Notes: generated by a model not told the origin, from the sequence alone. DNA of 6,955 nt from Micavibrio sp. (GCA_027066695.1 JAMONE010000206.1:1-6955), one strand, 5' to 3'. Counted from the stretch's first letter, positions 1 through 5,945 are shown. A program made the numbers and translations.

Positions 1-551
1 CTCATGCGCTCTAACAGCGCAATCGCTATGGCATCACCAAACGCTATCATCATTGTTGTTGATGTCGTTGGCGCAAGGCCGTTAGGGCAAACTTCCCCGA
101 CTTTTGGCATTATCAAACGAATGTCAGAATGTTTTGCCAATGTTGAGCTAGCATTACTGGTCATCGCAATTAATGTAATATTATAACGCCTTGTATAGTG
201 AATAAGATCGGATAGCTCAGAGTTCTCACCAGAATTAGACAGCATAAGCACCACATCATTTTGAGTAATCATACCCATATCACCATGGCTTGCCTCACCG
301 GGATGCACGAAATAGGCCGGCGTTCCCGTGGAAGCCATAGTCGCCGCAATCTTTCGCGCTACATGCCCGCTTTTACCAATGCCAGCAATAATAAAGCGGC
401 CAGATATTTCTTTGGATTGCTTCATTTCATGAACGACATCAATAGCTTTATGAAATTCTTCGTCTATCGCCTGCGCAAGTGCATTTAACGCTTTAGCTTC
501 TGCGGTTAGAACATGAATTGCAGAATTTATGTCTGTTTGTGCCTGTGTCAT
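1..551 (-). CDS. kdsD: D-arabinose 5-phosphate isomerase (KdsD/KpsF/GutQ family), 3' part missing
   Basis: Interconverts ribulose 5-phosphate and arabinose 5-phosphate, the entry step to Kdo for LPS core; cytoplasmic. The visible 183 residues are the SIS domain: GIGKSGHVARK (residues 57-67) with K60, FVHPGEASHGD with H89, the phosphate-binding SNSGENSE (105-112), and EVCPNGLAPTTSTT from E153. K60, E112 and E153 line up with K59, E111 and E152 of E. coli KdsD at a constant offset of one; the fourth catalytic residue (H193 there) and the usual C-terminal CBS pair lie beyond the left edge, so the gene is cut by the window rather than broken. The start is the ATG at 551-549. A TAAGG SD about 10 bases upstream overlaps the rnd stop codon, leaving only 12 bases between the genes, so co-transcription and probably translational coupling with rnd are expected. 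Family assignment is firm; KdsD versus a capsule- or sugar-specific paralogue cannot be separated here. Confidence 0.92.
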   Translation of the reverse strand, partial: MTQAQTDINSAIHVLTAEAKALNALAQAIDEEFHKAIDVVHEMKQSKEISGRFIIAGIGKSGHVARKIAATMASTGTPAYFVHPGEASHGDMGMITQNDVVLMLSNSGENSELSDLIHYTRRYNITLIAMTSNASSTLAKHSDIRLIMPKVGEVCPNGLAPTTSTTMMIAFGDAIAIALLERM

Positions 552-563
552 ATTTATTTAACC

Positions 564-1172
564 TTAATGCTCGAAAATATCATCTGGCCAACCAGCTAAA
601 TCAAGATCAGTGCGCACCTGCATGAAGTCAAAACAGCTCTGCGCCAGTGAAAATCGCCCTTCACGCTCCAGCATTTTATCCAGTGTAACCTTTAATCTAT
701 GTAAGTAATAAACATCGCTAGCAGCATAATTTAGTTGCTCACCGCTAAGCTCTTGCGCCCCCCAATCAGAAGATTGACATTGCTTACTTATATCAACGCC
801 GATTAGCTCCTTACATAAATTTTTCAGACCATGGCGATCCGTATAGGTGCGCGCAAGTTTAGACGCAATTTTTGTGCAATAAATATTAGGGCAATTAACG
901 CCAAGATATTTTCTTATAATAGCAACATCAAACCGCGCAAAATGAAATAGTTTCATAATATCAGGATTAGAAATCAGCTTTTTTAAATTCGGCGCATCAT
1001 AAGAGCTATCAAGCATTTGCACTAAATGCGCAGAGCCATCGCCACTTGATAATTGCACAAGGCATAGACGATCCCGACCATATTGAAGCCCCATGGCCTC
1101 TGTATCAATTGCGACAATATTTCCTAAGTCCAAATCATCAGGTAAATCATTCTTATGCAGTGTAATGCTCAT
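564..1172 (-). CDS. rnd: Ribonuclease D, short single-domain form
   Basis: A 202-residue DEDDy-family 3'-5' exoribonuclease, expected to trim 3' ends of tRNA precursors and other structured RNAs with two divalent metal ions. All exonuclease motifs are present: ExoI AIDTEAMGL with D23 and E25, ExoII FHFARFDVAII with D82, and ExoIII YAASDVYYL with Y149 and D153. WGAQELSGEQLNYAASDVYYLH is typical RNase D sequence just before the last motif. The E. coli enzyme (about 375 residues) carries two C-terminal HRDC domains; here the protein stops right after the nuclease fold, as known for many alphaproteobacterial RNase D proteins, so this is not a truncation. The ATG at 1172-1170 has AGGA six bases upstream. 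It heads a minus-strand operon with kdsD. A generic DEDD exonuclease of other specificity is possible but less likely. Confidence 0.92.
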   Translation of the reverse strand: MSITLHKNDLPDDLDLGNIVAIDTEAMGLQYGRDRLCLVQLSSGDGSAHLVQMLDSSYDAPNLKKLISNPDIMKLFHFARFDVAIIRKYLGVNCPNIYCTKIASKLARTYTDRHGLKNLCKELIGVDISKQCQSSDWGAQELSGEQLNYAASDVYYLHRLKVTLDKMLEREGRFSLAQSCFDFMQVRTDLDLAGWPDDIFEH

Positions 1173-1205
1173 TTTAAATCCTATTTATTTCAAAATTACT
1201 TTCAG

Positions 1206-1214
1206 TGTTATAAT
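1206..1214 (+). promoter_or_regulatory. Extended -10 promoter element, plus strand
   Basis: TGT followed directly by TATAAT (1209-1214) is a full-consensus extended -10 element (TGnTATAAT). No good -35 is seen 15-18 bases upstream (TATTTC/ATTTCA region), which extended -10 promoters can tolerate. Predicted start is about 1221. It points toward the receiver/GGDEF gene, but an intrinsic terminator intervenes at 1257-1290. Confidence 0.45.
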
Positions 1215-1220
1215 TCTTGA

Positions 1221-1248
1221 TGTATCCTAGAAGTATATTGCTTGTCAA
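1221..1248 (-). promoter_or_regulatory. Candidate sigma-70 promoter for rnd-kdsD
   Basis: Read on the minus strand, a perfect -35 TTGACA (1248-1243) is followed after 16 bases by GATACA (1226-1221), which matches the -10 consensus at three central positions. A start near 1214 would give a 5' leader of about 40 bases before the rnd ATG. The -35 is strong and the -10 is weak, so the site is plausible rather than certain. It overlaps the start of a possible plus-strand transcript, making this a compact divergent promoter region. Confidence 0.4.
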
Positions 1249-1256
1249 ACAAGGAT

Positions 1257-1290
1257 AAAGCTATTGCTTTGGCATTATTAGCTTTTTTTT
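1257..1290 (+). terminator. Rho-independent terminator between divergent genes
   Basis: AAAGCTA (1257-1263) is perfectly complementary to TAGCTTT (1279-1285), and the run of eight T (1283-1290) forms the end of the stem and the U-tail. The 15-base loop can add a short inner stem (TGC/GCA, 1265-1267 with 1272-1274). The polarity is plus-strand. This is unexpected because no plus-strand gene precedes it; rnd starts on the other strand at 1172. It should stop a short transcript from 1221 or attenuate or insulate the receiver/GGDEF gene. Confidence 0.6.
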
Positions 1291-1355
1291 AATGATTTTA
1301 TTGTCATTATGATTGTTGGAACGATTTTATATATAGCTTAGAATAAGGCATGAAC

Positions 1356-2168
1356 ATGAAAATATTGGTTATTGATAGAGAAGACATTACAGCCCAACTT
1401 ATGAGTAACCGCTTAGAGCCTCTTGGGCATAAGATAACTTTAGAGGCGATTAAGAATGACGCTGTTGACTTATTATCTTCAGAGCATCACGACATTGTAT
1501 TTGTTGATCCTGCGCCATTAACCAGTGCGCGTCCGCTTATATTAAATTTACGGCGCTCTACAGGGCATTATCCTTATATTGTGCAACTTGGCCATGATAT
1601 AAAACAGGTTGAAGCCATACAATCTGGCGCAAATACTTCAATATCCAAGCCCATCGATCCAGATCTATTGGACACAACAATTGATAATGCAAAATATTTA
1701 ATTTCATTAATAAACCGCATTGGTGATGAACGCGAAGACTTCCCAAGTGCTGGTGGTATTATCTCCAAATCTGCTTTTAATCAATTATTTCTTTCAGCCA
1801 TTGATCGTGCAGATAGATATGGTGAGCGAACATTTATTGTGTTTATAGGAATTGCAAATTATCAAGATATATACGAATCAGAAGGCGCGTCTGCTGCTGA
1901 CTACACTGTGGCTAAACTCTCCAAATTCCTTGGACGATTACGCAGGCAATCAGATATTATCGCGCAAACAGCAAAATATGAATATGCCTTATTGCTGCAA
2001 AGACCCATTTACGAGACAGAGCCAAATGAAGCAGCAAATCGTTTTGCCGAAGCAATAAACGAATTCGATGACTTATTTGGTACGGATGGGATCATGCCTA
2101 AGGTGGAGGTCAAACTCATTGACCTTCCTGTTGGCTCTCGCATAATAGAACACAGCATCACGCGATAA
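1356..2168 (+). CDS. Receiver domain fused to a degenerate GGDEF domain
   Basis: A 270-residue cytoplasmic protein of unknown specific role. Residues 1-115 read as a response-regulator receiver: KILVIDRED at the N-terminus (D7 and E9 as acidic-pocket candidates, R8 where the second Asp usually is), VFVDPAP with D51 as likely phospho-acceptor, and SKPID with the conserved K98. The usual Thr/Ser switch residue is not seen (VQLGHD, 76-81). Residues about 137-240 follow the GGDEF fold pattern (SKSAFNQLFLSAIDRADRYG, then FIVFIGIANYQDIYES, then the RRQSDIIAQ strand), but the signature GGDEF/GGEEF is replaced by AKYEY (206-210), so cyclase activity is improbable. A two-codon longer start at 1350 is possible, but AAGG (1344-1347) sits eight bases before the 1356 ATG and only two before 1350, so 1356 is preferred. 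A TTGTCA at 1301-1306 with an AT-rich stretch after it may be its own promoter. No partner kinase is in the window. Confidence 0.88.
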   Translation: MKILVIDREDITAQLMSNRLEPLGHKITLEAIKNDAVDLLSSEHHDIVFVDPAPLTSARPLILNLRRSTGHYPYIVQLGHDIKQVEAIQSGANTSISKPIDPDLLDTTIDNAKYLISLINRIGDEREDFPSAGGIISKSAFNQLFLSAIDRADRYGERTFIVFIGIANYQDIYESEGASAADYTVAKLSKFLGRLRRQSDIIAQTAKYEYALLLQRPIYETEPNEAANRFAEAINEFDDLFGTDGIMPKVEVKLIDLPVGSRIIEHSITR

Positions 2169-2170
2169 TA

Positions 2171-2193
2171 TTTGAGAATATTTAATTCTAAAA
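2171..2193. repeat. Inverted repeat just after the receiver/GGDEF gene
   Basis: AGAAT (2175-2179) and ATTCT (2185-2189) form a perfect dyad with a five-base centre; TTT/AAA outside it add three more pairs across one G/A mismatch. It begins two bases after the stop codon at 2166-2168. It lacks a GC-rich stem and U-tail, so as a terminator it would be weak. Its symmetry would also suit an operator for the downstream metE, but no known regulator site is recognised. Confidence 0.35.
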
Positions 2194-2242
2194 TTCTGTA
2201 TAGCATTATGCATGTTTTCGCTTGATCTTTATCTCTAACCGT

Positions 2243-2260
2243 TCTATCCAAAATGGTAGA
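2243..2260 (+). promoter_or_regulatory. Short hairpin in the metE upstream region
   Basis: TCTA and CCA (2243-2246 and 2248-2250) pair with TGG and TAGA (2254-2260) around an AAA loop with one bulged T, giving seven base pairs. It ends 32 bases before the metE ATG. It may be a 5'-leader hairpin or an operator. A weak promoter candidate (TTGATC at 2222-2227, 17 bases, TATCCA at 2245-2250) overlaps its left arm. The 124-base gap has no cobalamin or SAM riboswitch that I can recognise. Confidence 0.3.
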
Positions 2261-2292
2261 CATTTTTATTTTAGCACCAAATGGAGAAATTT

Positions 2293-4599
2293 ATGGTTCT
2301 TGCAACAAATCTAGGATTCCCGCGCATAGGTGATATGCGCCAACTAAAAAAAGCAGTTGAAAGCTATTGGAAGGGCAAAAGCTCTGCCGAGGAGCTTTTA
2401 AGCACGGGTAAAAACTTGCGAGCCCATAACTGGAAATTGCAAAAAGATGCGGGTCTGGATCATATTCCTTCCAATGATTTTGCTTATTACGATCAAATGT
2501 TAGACATGATCGCAACATTAGGTCTTGTGCCAAAACGTTATAACTGGGACGGCACAAATGTTGATCTTGATACGTATTTTGCTATGGCACGTGGCGCGCA
2601 AAAAGACGGCGTGGATGTAACCGCGATGGAGATGACCAAGTGGTATGACACCAATTATCACTATCTTGTACCTGAATTTGAAGAAGGTATGAGCGCGAAG
2701 CTTTCAAGCGCAAAAATATTCGATCACTATGAAGAAGCAAAAGCGTTAGGCATTGATACGCGCCCTGTTTTAATCGGGCCAGTAACATTTGTTTCATCAG
2801 GCAAGCCGCGTTATGATGGTTTTAATTTTGCTGCTACAGTTGAGAATTTGCTTCCTGTTTATGAGGAAATCCTGACTAAACTTGCACAGGCGGGAGCTAG
2901 CTGGGTTCAAATTGACGAGCCAGCCCTTGTGATGGACGTAAATGACGAGCAACGCGCAGCATATAAAAATGCTTACGCAAAGCTTGCGAAAGTTGCGGGA
3001 ATTAAAATATTGCTTACGACTTATTTTGGCGAGTTGCGCGATAATATGGACTTGGCATTCTCACTTCCTGTTGCGGGCGTTCACCTTGATTTATCAAACC
3101 GCGCGCCGCATCAATATAAAGATGCTATTGCAATTATCCCTGAAAATATGGTGCTTTCGCTTGGCGTTGTTGATGGTCGTAATATCTGGAAAAATAACAT
3201 TCGTAATTCACTAAATATTGCTGAATTTGTTGAAGGCCATATAGGTAAAGATCGCATTATGATTGCGCCTAGCAGCTCATTGCTGCACTCACCTGTTGAT
3301 TTAGACAGCGAGAATGCCCTTGATGATAAAGTTAAAAGCTGGATGGCTTATGCAACTCAAAAAGTTTCTGAAATTGCTGTAATCGCAAAAGGCGCACAGC
3401 AAGGTCGCGATGCTATCGCAAACGAAGTTGAAGCAAGTGACGCTGTTCAAGAAGACAGGCGCACATCCAAACGCATTCATAATGATGCGGTTAAAGAGCG
3501 CGTAGCAAATATCACACCTGAAATGACTAGCCGTAAATCTCCATTTGCGGTGCGTCAAAAAGTGCAGCAATCCGCGCTTAATCTACCGCTTTATCCTACT
3601 ACTTCTATCGGATCATTTCCGCAGACTAAAGTAATCCGTAAGGCTCGCGCTGATTTTAAAAAAGGCAGAATTGATGAGGCTGAATACACCGAAACTATGC
3701 AAGCTGAAATCCGTTTAGTTGTTGATTTCCAACATGATGCAGGCATTGACGTGCTTGTCCATGGTGAGCCAGAGCGTAATGATATGGTGGAATATTTCGG
3801 TGAACAGCTTGAGGGCTTTGCGTTCTCTAAATTCGGCTGGGTACAATCATATGGCACGCGCTGCGTTAAGCCGCCGATCATTTATGGTGATGTGTCGCGC
3901 CCTAACCCTATGACGGTTGAGTGGTCAAAATATGCACAATCCCAAACTGACAAAATCATGAAGGGTATGCTTACAGGGCCTATCACTATTTTGCAGTGGT
4001 CTTTTGTTCGTGATGATCAGCCACGCGCAGCTACGTCAAAGCAAATCGCTTTTGCTATTCGTGATGAAGTTGCAGATCTTGAAAGCGCAGGTATTCGCAT
4101 GATCCAAATCGACGAAGCAGCTTTCCGTGAAGGTTTGCCACTTCGTAAATCAGATTGGAAGCAATATCTTGATGATGCGGTTGAAGATTTCCGCATTACA
4201 TCATGCTGCGTTGATGATGCTACGCAGATACATACTCATATGTGCTATTCAGAGTTCAATGACGTGATTGAAGAAGTTGCGGCAATGGACGCGGATGTGA
4301 TTTCTATCGAAACTTCACGCTCGCAAATGGAGTTATTGGAGGCATTTGTTGCGTTCAAATATCCTAATGAGATCGGCCCAGGTGTTTATGATATCCATAG
4401 TCCGCGCGTGCCAACAACTCAGGAAATGGTTGATCTGCTTGAAAAAGCCAAGGAAAATCTTGATGAGCGTCAAATCTGGGTTAATCCTGATTGCGGCCTT
4501 AAAACTCGCGGCTGGGCAGAAGTTAAGCCTGCACTTAACAACATGGTGGAAGCCGCAAAAATTATGCGCTCTAAAGCCAAAGCCAGTGCGGCAGCTTAG
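2293..4599 (+). CDS. metE: Cobalamin-independent methionine synthase
   Basis: Transfers the methyl group of 5-methyltetrahydropteroyl-polyglutamate to homocysteine, the last step of methionine synthesis; cytoplasmic and zinc-dependent. The 768 residues cover both barrels: the N-terminal one opens with LATNLGFPRIG (residues 3-13), and the catalytic one begins around YPTTSIGSFPQT (434-445). The zinc ligands are all present: H649 and C651 in THMCYSEF, E673 in SIETSRS, C734 in NPDCGLKTRGW. Their spacing (2, 22, 61) equals that of H641, C643, E665 and C726 in E. coli. Substrate-site acids E492 (HGEPERNDM) and D607 (IQIDEAAF) also match at the same offset of eight. An in-frame ATG at 2281 precedes the chosen start, but GGAG (2283-2286), six bases before the ATG at 2293, lies inside that extension; 2293 also fits the family N-terminus. 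It stands alone between the receiver/GGDEF gene and a probable terminator. Confidence 0.97.
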   Translation: MVLATNLGFPRIGDMRQLKKAVESYWKGKSSAEELLSTGKNLRAHNWKLQKDAGLDHIPSNDFAYYDQMLDMIATLGLVPKRYNWDGTNVDLDTYFAMARGAQKDGVDVTAMEMTKWYDTNYHYLVPEFEEGMSAKLSSAKIFDHYEEAKALGIDTRPVLIGPVTFVSSGKPRYDGFNFAATVENLLPVYEEILTKLAQAGASWVQIDEPALVMDVNDEQRAAYKNAYAKLAKVAGIKILLTTYFGELRDNMDLAFSLPVAGVHLDLSNRAPHQYKDAIAIIPENMVLSLGVVDGRNIWKNNIRNSLNIAEFVEGHIGKDRIMIAPSSSLLHSPVDLDSENALDDKVKSWMAYATQKVSEIAVIAKGAQQGRDAIANEVEASDAVQEDRRTSKRIHNDAVKERVANITPEMTSRKSPFAVRQKVQQSALNLPLYPTTSIGSFPQTKVIRKARADFKKGRIDEAEYTETMQAEIRLVVDFQHDAGIDVLVHGEPERNDMVEYFGEQLEGFAFSKFGWVQSYGTRCVKPPIIYGDVSRPNPMTVEWSKYAQSQTDKIMKGMLTGPITILQWSFVRDDQPRAATSKQIAFAIRDEVADLESAGIRMIQIDEAAFREGLPLRKSDWKQYLDDAVEDFRITSCCVDDATQIHTHMCYSEFNDVIEEVAAMDADVISIETSRSQMELLEAFVAFKYPNEIGPGVYDIHSPRVPTTQEMVDLLEKAKENLDERQIWVNPDCGLKTRGWAEVKPALNNMVEAAKIMRSKAKASAAA

Positions 4600-4615
4600 G
4601 GAGCTTTCATCATTC

Positions 4616-4673
4616 AAAATGGGTCGTTGTCAAATTTCACCTTACATATGAAAAATACGCGACGACTCATTTT
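4616..4673 (+). terminator. Long hairpin after metE, probable terminator
   Basis: Bases 4616-4630 (AAAATGGGTCGTTGT) pair with 4659-4673 (GCGACGACTCATTTT) over 15 positions, including three G-U pairs. Inside, TTTCA (4635-4639) pairs with TGAAA (4649-4653). It starts 17 bases after the metE stop. The T-run is short and belongs to the stem, and the A-run/T-run symmetry makes it look similar from both strands, so it may be a bidirectional or partial terminator or an mRNA 3'-end stabiliser. Read-through into moaA cannot be excluded. Confidence 0.55.
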
Positions 4674-4761
4674 CCTAGCCCATTTCAAATGCTGTTTGCT
4701 CTCGGGTTAGTGGCACTTATAGTGGTTTTTTCGTCATACCAGCGCAGATATTATGGTTAGG

Positions 4762-4798
4762 TTGCCACGTTGTCAAAGCTCCTTGTTATGATTATTTT
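4762..4798 (+). promoter_or_regulatory. Candidate promoter for moaA
   Basis: Two overlapping readings exist: TTGTCA (4770-4775), a 17-base spacer and TATTTT (4793-4798); or TTGCCA (4762-4767), a 19-base spacer and TATGAT (4787-4792). Either would start transcription near 4799-4806 and give a leader of about 150 bases. Neither is strong. The stretch coincides with a direct repeat copy (CGTTGTCAAA, 4768-4777) and with the anti-SD element at 4775-4784, so promoter and RNA-switch readings compete. Confidence 0.3.
4775..4784 (+). promoter_or_regulatory. Anti-Shine-Dalgarno element for moaA
   Basis: AAAGCTCCTT is the exact reverse complement of AAGGAGCTTT at 4940-4949, which contains the moaA SD. 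It can also pair with 4598-4607, right at the metE stop: eight Watson-Crick pairs plus one G-U and one A-U. Pairing with one partner excludes the other. In RNA starting upstream of 4775 this could hide or expose the moaA start. If transcription starts near 4800, the element is not transcribed and the match has another cause. Confidence 0.4.
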
Positions 4799-4822
4799 TT
4801 TTAAAGTTTCTATAGAATTCAT

Positions 4823-4840
4823 TATTAAGGTAGCTTAATA
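4823..4840. repeat. Seven-bp inverted repeat in the moaA leader
   Basis: TATTAAG (4823-4829) and CTTAATA (4834-4840) are perfect inverted copies around GTAG. It could be an operator for a dimeric regulator or an RNA hairpin. No known binding site is recognised. Confidence 0.4.
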
Positions 4841-4860
4841 TGTATTTAATATCTCCGAAC

Positions 4861-4880
4861 TTTTGATGCCTAAGTCAAAA
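4861..4880 (+). promoter_or_regulatory. Leader hairpin with TTTTGA/TCAAAA stem
   Basis: TTTTGA (4861-4866) pairs perfectly with TCAAAA (4875-4880); a U-G pair may extend it, leaving a six-base loop. The stem is AU-rich and modest in stability. It lies between the inverted repeat at 4823-4840 and the GAAA-capped hairpin at 4901-4927. Confidence 0.4.
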
Positions 4881-4900
4881 TAGATATGGTTTAAAAGTCG

Positions 4901-4927
4901 GGGTCATGAATGGAAACATCATGGCCT
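4901..4927 (+). promoter_or_regulatory. GAAA-tetraloop hairpin just upstream of the moaA start
   Basis: GGGTCATG (4901-4908) pairs with CATGGCCT (4920-4927), and ATG (4910-4912) with CAT (4917-4919), closing a GAAA tetraloop with one bulged A (4909): 11 pairs in all, two of them G-U. GNRA loops are common in structured RNA. The 3' arm ends in CCTT (4925-4928), which can instead pair with AAGG of the moaA SD (4940-4943), so forming this hairpin would favour an open SD. Molybdenum-cofactor leader RNAs are known upstream of moaA in other proteobacteria, but I cannot match this to that consensus from memory. Confidence 0.5.
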
Positions 4928-4940
4928 TCCGTGTTTGAAA

Positions 4941-4945
4941 AGGAG
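4941..4945 (+). promoter_or_regulatory. Shine-Dalgarno deciding the moaA start
   Basis: AGGAG ends seven bases before the TTG at 4953-4955. A longer in-frame reading from TTG at 4935 would place this SD inside the coding sequence and has no SD of its own, so 4953 is chosen. Confidence 0.8.
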
Positions 4946-4952
4946 CTTTAAA

Positions 4953-5942
4953 TTGAGTAATGAGACTGTTATAGCAGACCAATTTGGTCGTCGCTTTCCG
5001 TATTTGCGCTTATCTATTACAGATATTTGCAATTTTCGCTGTTCCTATTGTTTGCCCGATGGTTATAAGAAAACTAAAGCGGATAGTTTTTTAAATGCAC
5101 AAGAAATTATTCGCTTGGCCAGAGCTTTTGCGGCACTTGGTACTTGGAAGATTCGTCTTACTGGCGGCGAGCCTACAGTGCGCAGTGATTTTCTTGATAT
5201 AGCTAGCGGGATTAATGAAATTTCGGGAATTAAAAAGCTTGCTTTTACCACAAATGGTTATCGCCTTACCGAGCGTGCGGGCAGTTATTACGATGCTGGT
5301 TTGCGGGCGATAAATATAAGCGTCGATTCGCTTAAATCTGATAGCTTTAAACAAATCACAGGCCATGATTATTTAGAAAATATTATGGATGGGATAGATG
5401 CTTGTTTTGACGCTGGCTTTGAGAATGTAAAGCTTAATACTGTGCTGCTTAAAGGTTTAAACGATGGTGAGCTGGATAGCTTTATTGATTTTGTGGCAGA
5501 TAAACCAATATCCTTGCGCTTTATCGAATTGATGCAAACGCGTGATAATATAGATTACTTTAAAGCCCATCATTTAGCAGGTGCGGCTGTAACGGAGAAG
5601 CTTTTGAGCCGAGGTTGGTCTCAAAAACCGCGGATAACCGGCGCGGGGCCAGCTATTGAATTTGCTAATAAGGATAGTCAGGGCACTATCGGTTTAATCG
5701 CACCTTACTCCAAAGATTTCTGCGCTAGCTGTAATCGCTTGCGCGTTTCGGCTAAGGGGGCGTTGCATCTTTGTTTATTTGGTGAGGGTGGCTATGATTT
5801 GCGCAAATATTTACAAAGCGATGATCAATGCGAGGAGCTGCAAAATAAAATCATTAGCTTGATGGATTTCAAAAAATCAGCACATTTCTTACATGACGGT
5901 AATTCAGGCGTTAGAGAGCATCTAGCGAGTATAGGAGGATAG
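4953..5942 (+). CDS. moaA: GTP 3',8-cyclase MoaA (radical SAM)
   Basis: Catalyses the first step of molybdenum-cofactor synthesis, converting GTP to 3',8-cyclo-GTP with S-adenosylmethionine. The 329 residues equal the usual family length. The N-terminal radical-SAM cluster motif is C26-X3-C30-X2-C33 (DICNFRCSYC); LTGGEPTVR (69-77) is the SAM-binding segment; the second 4Fe-4S site is C257-X2-C260-X13-C274 in FCASCNRLRV. R19, R262 and R264 are the expected GTP-binding arginines. The protein ends IGG, the free Gly-Gly tail needed for activity in this family. The usual TDRC is TDIC here, a minor variant. The start is TTG at 4953, preceded by AGGAG; TTG may keep initiation low. The gene ends three bases before the moaC-mogA ATG, so they form an operon. 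The dyad-rich upstream region suggests leader control, inferred only. Confidence 0.96.
   Translation: MSNETVIADQFGRRFPYLRLSITDICNFRCSYCLPDGYKKTKADSFLNAQEIIRLARAFAALGTWKIRLTGGEPTVRSDFLDIASGINEISGIKKLAFTTNGYRLTERAGSYYDAGLRAINISVDSLKSDSFKQITGHDYLENIMDGIDACFDAGFENVKLNTVLLKGLNDGELDSFIDFVADKPISLRFIELMQTRDNIDYFKAHHLAGAAVTEKLLSRGWSQKPRITGAGPAIEFANKDSQGTIGLIAPYSKDFCASCNRLRVSAKGALHLCLFGEGGYDLRKYLQSDDQCEELQNKIISLMDFKKSAHFLHDGNSGVREHLASIGG
5933..5938 (+). promoter_or_regulatory. Shine-Dalgarno of moaC-mogA inside the moaA end
   Basis: AGGAGG lies in the last codons of moaA (ATA GGA GGA TAG), seven bases before the ATG at 5946. The two glycine codons that give MoaA its C-terminal Gly-Gly also form this strong ribosome-binding site, which implies coupled translation. 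Confidence 0.85.
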
Positions 5943-5945
5943 CAA

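Larger units (their letters stand above)
1221..1290 (+). ncRNA. Possible ~70-nt small RNA or attenuated leader
   Basis: Inferred from a consensus extended -10 at 1206-1214 and an intrinsic terminator ending at 1290. Within the predicted RNA, TATCCT (1223-1228) can pair with AGGATA (1252-1257); alternatively CTTGT (1241-1245) pairs with ACAAG (1249-1253) over a three-base loop. The two pairings share bases 1252-1253 and exclude each other, and AGGATA also touches the first base of the terminator stem. No open frame of note lies inside. I do not recognise an RNA family. It could be a free small RNA, an attenuator for the downstream gene, or a chance arrangement. Confidence 0.3.

Noticed and set aside
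4..488. Plus-strand open frames at 4-186 and 261-488
   Set aside because: They lie antisense to the clear KdsD reading on the minus strand, have no recognisable protein features and no convincing SD.
4333..4651. Open frames over the metE 3' end on both strands (4333-4617 minus, 4346-4651 plus)
   Set aside because: Both overlap the well-conserved MetE C-terminus, which holds the zinc ligand C734, in other frames; no family resemblance.
4711..4731. CACT/AGTG mini-hairpin followed by six T (4714-4731) as a second terminator
   Set aside because: A four-pair stem is too short for a credible intrinsic terminator.
4808..4817. Palindrome TTCTATAGAA in the moaA upstream region
   Set aside because: Ten bases of AT-rich self-complementarity without a repeat elsewhere or a known regulator; expected by chance in such sequence.
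4906..4938. Ten-codon open frame (MNGNIMAFRV) as a moaA leader peptide
   Set aside because: No properly spaced SD, and its codons coincide with a stable hairpin; it carries no run of regulatory codons.
4674..4952. Known molybdenum-cofactor riboswitch (RF01055)
   Set aside because: Context fits and hairpins are present, but I could not match the conserved core by eye, so it is not called; a covariance-model search would decide.
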